Assembly: GCA_002794735.1 (NCBI GenBank)
Contig: NBAZ01000005.1
Coordinates: 1,240,001 to 1,304,000, forward strand
Length of the DNA: 64,000 bases
Direction of reading: 5' to 3'
Source of the DNA: Pyrrhoderma lamaoense
Taxonomy: Eukaryota; Basidiomycota; Agaricomycetes; Hymenochaetales; Hymenochaetaceae
Shown: positions 13,401-24,118 of the stretch, piece by piece
Layout: each line of letters opens with the position of its first letter
Numbering within the stretch: position 1 is the stretch's first letter
Notes under the pieces: generated by a model
What the model saw: only the letters and a program-made list of their open reading frames with translations
Told to the model about the DNA's origin: nothing
Databases searched by the model: none
Program-made: the position numbers and the translations under genes

Positions 13401-13939
13401 TACGGGAGGGATGAACGGTGCTAACACTAACAATCTTCCAGTACCTTGGATAACTTCTGCTCAGGCCCCCGGTGGAGCACCACAAGCTGGGGCGAGCTCG
13501 GTTGACCAAATGTTCGGAGCATCCACAAACGTAAACGGCATGCCGAATTTGAACATATTCGATCTCTTTCAACCGGATCCACATATGTTCAATGTTTCAA
13601 TGCTCGATCACCAACAGGGATACCCGCAAAATGTGAATCCGTCAGCCGCTGCCGGACTGAGCAAGCCTGCACAATATTCACCCGATCCAGGACCTGCTGG
13701 AAATGGTTTTGGTCAACTTGACGGAGGATTACCGTCCGTGAATGAAGCGCTACAGATGTGGTCTACCGCACCAACGAGTTTCGAGTAGGTATCTTCATAA
13801 CTCTTATACAACTGGGAAAGTTCACTAAAAACTCTTGTCTTCCTTTCTTTTTGTCCTCGTTAGTCTAGAGGATTGGGGTTCATATCTACACAACGTTAAC
13901 GGATCAACTGCTGAAAGTCATGCAAATCAACGTGTATAA
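10460..13939 (+). CDS. Zn2Cys6 fungal-specific transcription factor
   Basis: Nuclear regulator with an N-terminal binuclear zinc cluster and a central fungal-specific transcription factor domain (PF04082 type). Fourteen exons fit in phase: 10460-10565, 10627-10632, 10684-10766, 10822-10841, 10891-10945, 11033-11428, 11505-11852, 11927-12084, 12152-12220, 12269-12428, 12481-12598, 12655-13024, 13092-13784 and 13864-13939, giving 885 residues. The zinc cluster is C-x2-C-x6-C-x9-C-x2-C-x6-C (CDTCRRKKIRC, then CSNCSAYNLDC) and spans three exons. A short coiled-coil dimerisation stretch (ESLENRLENMEKLLQK) follows. The middle domain shows HPWE, LLHRPSFERAL, LRLAQDVGAHRRK and HLRWDPHRE. The C-terminus is Pro/Ser/Asn-rich and likely activating. 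The family is common in Agaricomycetes; target genes cannot be told. It converges on ORC1. Confidence 0.94.
10627..10632 (+). other. 6-nt micro-exon in the zinc cluster
   Basis: The six bases TACGCT lie between a CACAG acceptor (intron 10566-10626) and a GTACGT donor (intron 10633-10683). They complete ATA-CGC and give the first base of TGC, i.e. Ile-Arg-Cys. Only this joining gives the required C-x2-C-x6-C spacing and the DGGQ that follows. Confidence 0.85.
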
Positions 13940-15947
13940 TGCAAGCAATAAATACGATATGATTATTAATACAGATATCTTCGGTATAAAATATTTAAGC
14001 CATGTACATGTTAATGGTCGGTGGTTCCGATTTCGTTCTGTTCTTATGTAATTATTCGTCTCCTTTTCTTGCTTACCACTTTTTTATATAAAGTATGTAT
14101 CAATGGATCCCCCAATCTAGCAATGTGTCTTACTATCTCGTTATTTTCAAATATTTATTACAATCTTTGAACTGGAAGAGGTTGTTTTTGTGATAATATA
14201 TCTACCTAACCTGTATTCGCAAGACAAAGAAACGCATATGTCTTGTAATGTTACATAACAATATCAACGCCCCGTTATTATACTCTATGCTGATTACGTT
14301 GTTCGCGTCCCCGATCTGAAGAGAGTACTTGCCTTCTTCATTCATCACTACTGTCGACTAGTCTATCTCAATAACGCTTGGTAAGTAGTAGATTGATGAT
14401 GTATCTAGGATTGTGATAGATAATTTTACAATGCGTGTTTGTTTTCTCACTTCAACGCCTCCAAATCATAATTTTTCTTTCAAGCAATTCCGGGACAATT
14501 CGTACTCAAAGGCTAAGGCGATCAAAGAGATAGGATCTGTATACATTCAGATGCTCTTGCAATAAGTTTACTAATCATACATCCCCCAAATCCAGGTGGT
14601 TTTATCATTTGATCCTGTCGTGACATAAAAACCAATAAGCGATAAAGTATCCGAATTAAATCAGTCAGAATATTCTCTGAACGGAACCTGCAATTAGCGT
14701 CATTTGGCCTAGAGAAATATATGCGCCGCTGGGGCAAGAAAGCAGCAGTCATAATCCAGTATGTATGCACTTTTAATGGATCATCAATAAGATTATCATT
14801 CTTAGCATTAACTATACGCCGAATATCTATCTACCCATTGATATGTAGTTTTCATGGCAATGGATTAGACATAAAAACGAAAGTAGTGGCTTGTAATGCT
14901 TTTACCCTTAGTCATGGCACCTAACTTAATTTATGAGATATCACTCGGTTTGGATAGTCATGTAATTCTATAAACTCTCTACTTCCCCATATACGTTTTA
15001 TGTACGTACTTCTAGTCTGCGAATGAAATGAATCGTGTACCTACTTGTATATTGGTGGAGGTTCATTTGATGAGCATTGAGGACACGGTCATTGAAGGTC
15101 CTCGGTTAACCATTTACCATGACGCCAGGAGTGGACTCCATCTTTGTTTCTATATATTCTGCAACACTGGATCAATATTAAAGTGGCTTGGAAGCTGGAT
15201 GTCACCATCTTTTCAATGACTTAGCGCCCCGGGTTCCTATGATGGATATCCTTAGTAAGTACATCGTAGCTTCAAATTACACCTAGAAAGATACCACATC
15301 CGACGTCAGTAAAACAATTTATAAGCCTGGGACCCGAATAAGGTGTCGGAAATACTAGCGTATGGAACTGGTTCCTTGAAACTTGAAAAGTAACTAAGAA
15401 TGGATCCAGATACAGCCGGGTATATTGAAGGACGGCTAGGCATACTGTTTGAAAGGAAGAGTCCATGAATTTCATTTTTGTTGTCAAGTCATTTGTGTTC
15501 ATTGCCTTTTCATTATCTTGACCTTAGTCACTGTCAATTGCATCCTTTACCTTATTTTGAAATTGTTAAGTCTGTACTAGGCAGCGTTTTCGTGATTGTA
15601 AAGGACAAGTACAAAGGATTAAAAATAATAATTGGGAGTGCATGGACTTTTTTGATCATTGATGTTTTGATAAGAAGTTGACAGGAGAAAGAACTGCGGA
15701 AATTTGATTCTTAATAAGGGAGATTTCTATAGCTATGGATATTATAATGTTTATGCTACATGTAACTACTAATTATCCAGACATATCACTACACTACACG
15801 TACACAGCTTATGGATAACAATCAGATCCCTCCACACGAGATAATAGTCAGCAATAAGGACTTCACAGTTTCAAACTAATGGTCCAAAAGTATCGATGGT
15901 ATAATGAATGTAAATGGGTAAAAGAGAAATCAATAGAAAATCAAGTA
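13940..15947. other. Convergent intergenic region, no gene seen
   Basis: Two kilobases between the 3' ends of the transcription factor and ORC1. AT-rich, with short ORFs on both strands that have no recognisable motif and no intron signals linking them. Confidence 0.6.
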
Positions 15948-18928
15948 TCATAGCCCCAATGCAGTTTTCCACTGATGTCCGCCCATCTCGCTCAACACCC
16001 GTTGAACTTCAATCTGCTCTATATTTAGAAGAATCTTACGTTCACCCTCTGGTTTCCGCGCAACACAAGCAACACCTGTGCCCTCAATAAGCATAGCATG
16101 AGATGCAAGCAGTCCGTCCCGAATTATTCTCAACTCGCTCACGCTTGGCTTCCGAATTGACTCATCCCCAGCAAGGACAGGTGTATAAATTAGATGCTGA
16201 CGTTGTATCTGATGAAGAAAGGATGTCAGAATTGGTTACATAAGTTCAAAAATTATATGGAGCTCGGACGCACCTCGTCCCAAGACACCTCAAGTACACC
16301 ACTTCTTAGAATACATTTGATCAGTGAGGCAAGCATGATACGTTCATGCAAACTGCAATCGCTCAGATAAGCAGCGGTCAAACTGCTTTGCATACGGGTA
16401 ATCACTTCCTTTACATCAGGTATTTTTGCAGGCTTCCGGCTTGAGCGCACAAATTCTACAGCCCGCCTGGCACGTGAGAAAACGAAGAACAAGGAGTCAA
16501 CAAACCAGCAGAAATCCAGATGCTGGTCCCATACCTGCAGATATCTAGGACTCTTCTTGCATCGCCACTAATGGACGCTACCTTGGCCGCAGCAAAATTG
16601 ATGGCATCAGCTGTTATGACTTCTGGGAAGTCACCTGTAAAACCCTCTTGAGCTGCTTGTAGACGTGCATGCACTATCTTTCCCAATTGGGCTTTGTCAT
16701 AAGGCTGATAATTTATGCGAGTCATGCCTAACAGTATACTCTAAGTAAACCTCTCCTATCAAGTACATGATGGAGATAAACTACTCACCAAGACGACTCC
16801 TGACACGACCTGTCATAACTCGCTCAGGCAAGTCATGTGTATTTGCGACCGCAATAACGATGAGTTTAGACCCAGCAAGAGTCGGCCAATTGAAAAAGTT
16901 ATAAACAACTTCTTGCTTAGTAGTTAAGAGTTGATCCAACTCATCCATAAGGACGATACTATGTTTCAGACGGGTTAACTCAAACACCGAGAGATTGATG
17001 TAAATATAGAACTATACCAAGCATGTCCAGCTGGGCCAGCTCGGGCACCAGCCCCGAAGTATTTTGTCAATTGTTTCAGGGCTTCCTTCGAACTTATTCT
17101 AAGGTGTCCATCGGTGGTTACATCATGCCCCGATACTGCTTCCCAAAGCAAAGTGTACGCAGCAGATGCTTCCGGTATCTTGAGACCATTGATTTCTACA
17201 TAAGTAAATGGATTTGCTTCCTATATAAAATGTATGAAACTTTTAAAGGTAGTTCCACATGGATAGAAAATCAATGCATACATTGCGTTCCGCCATACGC
17301 TTCAGTTCACGGACAATTCTATGAACCGTTGCTGTCTTTCCTGTACCAGGTACTCCCGATACATCTTTCGTAGCCAGGCAGTTAGATGAGAAAAAGAAAG
17401 AAGAAACACTCGAGGTAACTTACAGACACAGCCCCCACTACCTTCCTCTAGGAGACCTTCAACAGATCGCAAAATATGTAAGAATTCCGCTTCACGACAA
17501 GGCAAAACGTCTGGTCGAGACCCAACATGAAAAACTTGCATCACACGTAACCAAGGATCATCCGGAAGCGTCCCAGCCGTAGCATTCATAAACCCATACT
17601 CAATCTGCGGTGCAGGCCTAAATGCAGCCTTCCGTTTCGTCTTTTTCGCTCTTTCACGGGCTCTGAGGGCAGCACGTGAATGAGGTGTAGGCGCAGCCAC
17701 CGTACTTGAAATACGGCGTTTTCTTCTAGGAGTCGCAGGTTGGGATATGGTCCTGCCTCCGCAGTCTTTCGTTTTCTGGAATTTCTGGATGATATACGAA
17801 GAAAAGGATTTTCGTCATCTTCACCTTCCGACCCAGACCTTTCATTATTATTTTCATTATTATCCAAGACAGAATCTCGGTCGCTATCTGGTGCTTCATC
17901 CTCTTCATCTGGATCTTCACCATTTGAACTTGCGTCGTATTCATCTTCGCTATCGACATCCTCTTCACTATTCTTATCAGGGTCATGCCTTTTAACAGCA
18001 TTTTTGCGTCCCTTAGGTACCACTGTGACAGCCCACGGTCCACCCTCCAAGTCTTCATCAGCCTCCATTGCATCCTCTCGGTGTTTCTCCCACGCGATCT
18101 TGTAGTACAGACCCCTTCGGGCATCAATAGCGGATCCACAGTAATATTCTTCAATGTTATCCCCTGCCTGACCTTTTTTGATGACGATTTTGTAAACTCT
18201 ACTGAGACACCATCCTTTTTGAATGATTTCTCGGAGCTAACTTTACACAATTTGTATATAGCCTGTGGACTTAATGTAGCAGTACTAGCCAGAGAATAAT
18301 ATATTTCGTTCTATGATAGTAAATAATTGAAAAAAGTGTGAGCTGTAAGTTTTACAACGTATCCGAACATGTAAAATGAGCCTACTTGAAAGTGATCACG
18401 ACGCGCTCTGACTGAAGGAAGTTCACTTGGCCGAAGGAACCACTGCACCTTCACTTTCTGATATACCTTAGGCACACCTTCCTCCTCTTCATCTTCTTCC
18501 TCTCCCTTCCCTTTTCTTCTACTTCTAGTGTTCGCGGCCTCATCATCATCATCATCCTTCGCATGTACTTCCCAAATTGCGATAATCACCCCAATACTGG
18601 GTAGCTTTGCTTGCGTCTTCACAAGCACTGTATCTCCAATATAGAACTTGCTCTTTTCTTCAACTAACCTCTTGCTCCTACCTGGGCCCTTACTCAAGCC
18701 AGATGCAGACAGTGGTGTTTGTTTAGAGAATCCGTTATAAAACGTAGTCTGTAACTCAGTATCGGAGTCAAAAGTATCCTCTTCATGTAGATCCGTGGCT
18801 CGCGTTTCGCGTTCGTAGATAGGTATACCCAGCCAAGATATCTCTTCCTCATCCTCAGAAGCAGCTGCATTTGATACGAGAGGTTGATATCTTCTTGAGC
18901 GTCTAGGAGTTTGAGCGTCGTATGTCAT
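15948..18928 (-). CDS. ORC1: Origin recognition complex subunit 1
   Basis: Largest ORC subunit, an AAA+ ATPase that binds replication origins and loads MCM with Cdc6. On the minus strand the ATG is at 18928 (MTYDAQTPRRSRRYQP). The N-terminal BAH domain spans several exons (FYIGDTVLVKTQ, VQWFLRPSELP, EIYYSLAST, EEYYCGSAIDARRGLYYKI) and would bind nucleosomes. An acidic linker (near 17780-18020) precedes the AAA+ core: Walker A SGVPGTGKTATVHR (near 17320-17370), Walker B VLMDELDQLLT (near 16915-16955), sensor VIAVANTHDLPERV, and arginine-finger region GRVRSRLG. A winged-helix C-terminus ends at KTALGL. Introns are 50-80 bp; exon joins checked through the ATPase domain are in frame. The BAH intron near 18190-18245 is best read with a GTGTAA donor. 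Downstream at 20402 lies another minus-strand gene. Confidence 0.95.
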
Positions 18929-20401
18929 TTTCAAGAGAGGGCTGATTTACAGATGTAAAGAACTTAGTAAACTAGCGCGTTGAAGATGAGAAATGATGTG
19001 ACGTGACGCGTTTTTTGTGACGCGTGTCTTGACGCGTCTTCGTGACCATTAATTACAGAGGCCAAAATCTGATTGATATGGAGTGGAATTTCAATTGTAT
19101 TGTCTTGTAGCATCTAGATATATGACTGGCTACTAGTTTGCGAAGAGTATCTTCACGTCTCTTATCAAAATCTACGACGATTCCGCTACAATAGTGACTA
19201 AACCTCTATCAACATAATTAACACTCATCCTATCTCAAATAAGCTTTTAACTCAATGATCATATTTTGGAATTATCATATTCTCTCCACACACAATTTGA
19301 TATAGCCTTCGTCAAATGAAAATATTTTTTCATATTATTTTTCCTTCCTCATATACGTCAATATTTGCATATCATGGTCCACATCATAGGGGAAAAGACT
19401 ACGATCATCAACTAAACTACAAAATAACTTTTTTTATCAAGTATCTTCCAATCAACACATACTCCCCAGCAAAAGCAGCAAAGGAAAGGAAAAATCAAAT
19501 AGAAAGAGGAAGGAAAAAGAGGATAAGAAGGCGAGGAAGTGAAGGTCTCACATATATACCATATAGTACCATAAAACATATTTAACAACGAGACCCCTCT
19601 GTCATCACGAGCTACTAAGAAAGTCGCATAGAACCGTAATGTGTGTGGTGCAAGGCGGCGGACTTTGAGGTTATCGAGGGATGAAGCAGGGGTGTGAGCG
19701 ATTACACGGCGGATAAGTATGTAGAAGGATAAAAGTTAGAAAGGAGGAGGGGTCTATATGGTTGTCGACTTTATGTATGATATGGTTACGAGCGGATAGA
19801 ACGTTGTTATAAAGTGCTTTTTCTCGCTAGTCGGAAAGAATAATATAAAAGAGAAAGAAAACGGAGAAAAAATAGGAGGAAATAAGAAGGACAAATAATG
19901 CAGACAAAATGATGCAGCAAAGGGGTTTCAGTAAAGTATGGGCGCAGGTTAACAAAGAAGATAAAAGAAGTGAATTTTTTGGTATGGTATGATATGATTT
20001 GAAAAGATATAATCGGGAGATGAGAAAAGATCAGTTTGAAATAGTGTTTCACGAAACGGGATAATACGATACTTTCAACAAATAAAAACTCAAATCAGAT
20101 AAAATGAGAAAAGAGATGATCGAGGAAAAGTGAGAATAATAACCGAGTGGGGGTGGGGAAGTAGGGTAAGCACAACAGTTCAATCGTTAGTGAGAGAAGG
20201 GAGATTGTTAAGGAGATCGCCTTCCTTCATGTTTGAAAAAAAGGTTGGGAAGAACGACGACAGCGATAATGTAATACAATTACACGACATTGAATCGTTC
20301 GTTCACAATGTATCGTGGTCATACACGAAAGGTTGCGAAAAGAAGGTGTGCAGAGTGATACAAAGCGTATACTTAGCCACCTCGTCCTCTCAGCCTCTAA
20401 T
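18929..20401. other. ORC1 promoter and 3' flank of zinc-finger gene
   Basis: The bases just upstream of ORC1 (18980-19045) hold a dense group of ACGCGT/GACGCGT-like boxes (agcgcgtt, gacgcgttt, gacgcgtgt, gacgcgtct). These resemble MBF/MCB elements that drive G1/S genes, fitting an ORC gene. From about 19480 to 20130 the + strand is purine-rich, giving a pyrimidine-rich 3'UTR for the zinc-finger gene. No coding sequence is supported. Confidence 0.6.
18985..19042 (-). promoter_or_regulatory. Clustered ACGCGT/MCB-like boxes upstream of ORC1
   Basis: At least three GACGCG-core copies, plus a gcgcg variant, lie within about 60 bp, 60-115 bp before the ORC1 ATG. ACGCGT is the yeast MCB bound by Mbp1/Swi6-type factors, and replication genes are classic targets. 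The site is seen; its function is inferred from the motif and its position. Confidence 0.65.
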
Positions 20402-23400
20402 TCACCAACCCCTGCCGGCTCTCAAGTTTGGGGCGGTTGGATAAGGTTGGATAGCAGTATATCCTTGTATTTGTTGTACATGAGATATCTGCAAAGAAAC
20501 CTGATTCTCACTCGACATCTGAGCCTTGTTGGTGAATGATGAAGAGCGAGAGAGAGATCGGTTTTGGGAAGCGGGGAGTATAGGATGCGCCCCAGTGCCT
20601 GAGACAGGGGCAGGCTGGATTGGTGTATATCCAGCAAAGTTACCGAGTCCATTATTCACTGGAGCCGTCATCGGTAACGAGTGAGAAAGTGGAGAACCTG
20701 AAACTGGCGTAGAAGGAGCGGTACCACAAGCCGACATTGAAGCTGGACTACCAACATTAAATGAAGCAGACTTAGCAATGGCCATCGCAGCAACTGCATT
20801 CATATCTGCCAATGAAACCGGTACCTCACTCATTAATGAAGGAGTGCCCGGCATTGGCGTATTAGCTCCGCTAGTGCTTACATTACCATCTGAAGAACCA
20901 CCATCGGCTGACTCAGAAGACACGGCAAAAGTGCAGGTTCCCTTTGCTAGGTGGTATTTCAATCCATTAGGATTCAGGTAACTCTTGGTACAACCAGATT
21001 TTGTACATTTGTAGGCCTTCTCGCGGACCTTTTTGCCTCCAGAGCTTGAGCTTGGTATATCAGCAGGAGGAGTAGAGCCCGGCGAACTACCTGAAGAGGA
21101 TGCAGCAGCAGCAGCAAGCTCCTGGGCAATCCTCTCCTTCTCCCTTTCTCTTGCCTCCCGTTCGCGTTCCCTCCTTTCACGGTCTCTTTCTCTCCTCTCC
21201 TCTTTCCTCCGCCTTTCCTTCTCTTCTCGCAACCGCTCCAATTCCTCAGGAGAAAGTTCCTCATCATCAGCAGATGTTCGTGAACCAAGAGGACCGATGG
21301 TCCTCCTTGACTTCTCACGTCTTACAACACCACCAGAATTTCCAGAGTCTTTTCTTTTCTTCAAGGATGACGAAGACGCCTCGCATGAGATAGGAGAGGA
21401 TGCAGACGACATCGGGGCACAGAATAAGCTAGGAGGTAAGCCTCTTGACGGAGCATCCGCCATAAGCGCCGCACCACGCAATACACTAGGTCTAATACTA
21501 GCGGCAAGTGGGCTTGGCGGGGTGCTATCGAGTGGGGTGTGTACAAGGCTGCTGTTCAAGCTGATACCAATTGGTCCAAGAGTAGGAATCGCAATGGTCA
21601 ATGGAGCTGAATTTGAGACCATGTTCGGAGCGCTAGAAGATGAATCCATATTATATGATTCTTCGGAGAACTCAGTGTCAAAGCCTCCAACAAATACATC
21701 CATATTCATGTTCATACTGTCGTCTTTCTTTTCAACGTCCATACTCCCAATCACACCAGATAGTGGAGAATGCGCGTGGACTTCACCAGGAGTCACACTC
21801 ACAAACGGCTTATAAGACGTGTTTGGTGAGTTTGCCGAAAATGGCGTGCATGGGTAAGGTGAACTTGCAGGACTCGGGCTCGCACTTGCTGTATAACAGC
21901 TCAGCTGAGGCAATTGCGGCACTACCTGCACTCGGCTTTGGGTAGGTGGGATAAATGGGAGAGTGGGAACAGCGATTGGCATTGGCGTTTGTATTTGTTG
22001 CTGTTGATGAGGAAGATCATACATTGGTGGAGGTGTTTGTGGACCTGTGCTTGAATGTGGGGAAGGCGCATCCGCATCACTCTCACCAACTGATTCACTG
22101 TTCTCACCGTTGACTTCCGCAGCATCAAACTTGGCATTCTCAAAGTCCATTGAAGCTTGATATCGTGCAAGCTTTTCGTCGACATCTACTAAGGGCATTT
22201 CCATACCCATGTACGAGTAATCCAATCCCATGTTGACATTGAAGGCACTCGAGCTCGGGAAGAACGAAGATCCATAACCCTCTCCACCATGTACTTCGTC
22301 AATGTGCGCGAGCAAACCGTGCATATCTAATGAAGCGAGACCACAGCAGGAAAAGTTAGAGCACTATGAGTTAATCAAGTAGTTAGTCCCATCAATTTCA
22401 AATTATTCGGTTAGCGCAAAAATAATTAGAAGTGAAAACAAGATAATTTAAAAATCCTTCTTTAGCAATGTCCTCGGAAACACATGGACTTGTAATATAC
22501 ACGTTCAACGTCTTCCCAGCGGTATTTCAAAGAAAATTTGGATAAAGTAATTAAACATTAGAAGCCACACACATTTTCAATCAGAAAATATGCACGTGTC
22601 TTTGAAAAAAAGCAAATTAAAAGAATTGAAGAATAGAGTTTACGGTGGAAGGACACGGCGCCTTTTGCCGTGAGACTCCGTGGGTTCACGAGACGAGAAC
22701 AGAGAATCTTCTTATGGACGTGGATAAGAAGACAGTATTGGGAGTCTTGGCTTCAGACCAACATGGATGCCGGTGGAGCCCAGTACAAGCAAAAACTTCA
22801 CACCCCGGCCAATGAATGGCTAAGGAAGTATCCCAGTTGTTTTCCTTTTTCGGTACATGAAGGAAACTCCCAAATCCGATAGCTCCCACCGCAATTCACA
22901 AAGAAACAAAAGCATCCGGAAGGCAAGTTCGAAAATAGCGAAAGAGAAAGAACGATGAAAAATACGAGACGAAGCCAAGATTTAATTGGGAAGAATGGAC
23001 GTGCTCATTCCTCCCTCAAGCCACTATTCTCCCTTTGAACTTCTTGTGTTTCGTTTGTATCCAAAAGGGGTCAGAGGATGAAAGGAAAAACTCCGTTATC
23101 GCAGAGTTCCCTGCTCATGTAAGTCCTCGTCATCTCCCTCTCATCTCGGAGATACATGTCAGCCTTCCATCAATGCATCTCTTTTTGCCATCTCGGAACC
23201 GTCCATCAACCCTGCTCCGAAGATATGAACTGCTCTGTGCTCAAGAAGGCAGTTCTGGGAACATGTCCCCACCGAGCCATCAAATCACCACTATCAAAAA
23301 AGTTTTTCCAGCTAAAAAAAGCATACTTTCCCTTCTCGAGGCCAGATGCTGATTGATGGGAAAAGTATCAGGGGATAGCCACGATTTGATCCTCCTCTCT

Positions 23401-24118
23401 TCAACTCTGGTCATCCCCACATCTATCAACTGTGCAACGGCAAAACAATTTTTAAGATGGTCAAGAATTTTTTGGCGGAAGGGCAACACCCGGGACAAAG
23501 TCCGATGACCGGTAGAGACCTCAGTATCTTGTAGTGGGTGTTACGGAGGGATGCATCCCATGATACTCGGTATCGCACCGCTGCGCTACCGCTAGCCCCT
23601 GTTCAACAGGGGCTAGAGACGCCATGCCAAAATTGAATATTTGACATGTATATCATTGCATCACCGTATACAATGATAGATAAATCATAGAAAAGGTGAC
23701 ATAGGAGAAGGCATAAAAAATAGATGATACAATGAAACGAGGCTCACATAGTCGCTCTCAAAATTTGCATAATCCGGAGCTGTTGCACTTCCGTGAGTAT
23801 ATGGCAGATGGGCATGTGAGATCTGCGGAGAGGGACCCAGGAGAAGTGACGACATCGAAGGTGAAGGAGAGGTGAAACTACAAATTAGATTATAAGGTAG
23901 AAATGTGAGTATAATAGTCAGTATATACGTCAACCAGTGAAGAGATGATCAATGACATAATGAAGATTAAAGCAAAACATACTCAAAGTTATCAACGCCC
24001 TGACCTGAAAGCTTCGCCTGTGCTGAGGCGCAAATGGCATTGCAAACTTGGCAGAAGGGATCCGTCTATGCTGTTGCTGATGCTGATATTGTGATTGCGA
24101 TTGAGACTGGGTGCTCAT
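20402..24118 (-). CDS. SFP1-like C2H2 zinc-finger protein
   Basis: Three exons on the minus strand: 24118-24005, 23822-23748 and 22363-20402, all joined in phase 0 (716 residues). The ATG gives MSTQSQSQSQYQHQQQH. An atypical N-terminal finger (NFSCCGLASLDMHGLLAHIDEVH) opens the last exon. A long Ser/Pro-rich region and a basic/acidic helical stretch (repeated RREREREARERE, near 21130-21240) follow. The C-terminal finger is KCTKSGCTKSYLNPNGLKYH, very like the yeast Sfp1 finger that controls ribosomal-protein and cell-size genes. The second half of the last exon is low-complexity. The first two exons are a prediction from phase and from family memory (YTHGSATAPDY); the last exon is certain. The 1384-bp intron (22364-23747) is about 20 times longer than others here. 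Confidence 0.82.
23592..23616. repeat. Perfect 25-nt inverted repeat (12-bp stem)
   Basis: CTAGCCCCTGTT, one unpaired C, then AACAGGGGCTAG: a perfect palindrome inside the long intron of the zinc-finger gene. On the minus strand the next bases read ggtagcgcagcgg, which looks like a tRNA A box, followed by small hairpins (gatac-cga-gtatc and gggatgcatccc). No proper B box or complete cloverleaf could be drawn, so a tRNA is not called. Confidence 0.7.

Noticed and set aside
21033..21815. 260-codon plus-strand ORF inside the zinc-finger gene
   Set aside because: It is the antisense shadow of the Ser-rich and RRE-rich coding region, which is clearly real on the minus strand.
23515..23620. Possible tRNA on the minus strand (A-box-like ggtagcgcagcgg)
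   Set aside because: No B box with TTCGA/TTCAA, no acceptor pairing, and the hairpins do not form a cloverleaf; kept only as a repeat/finding.
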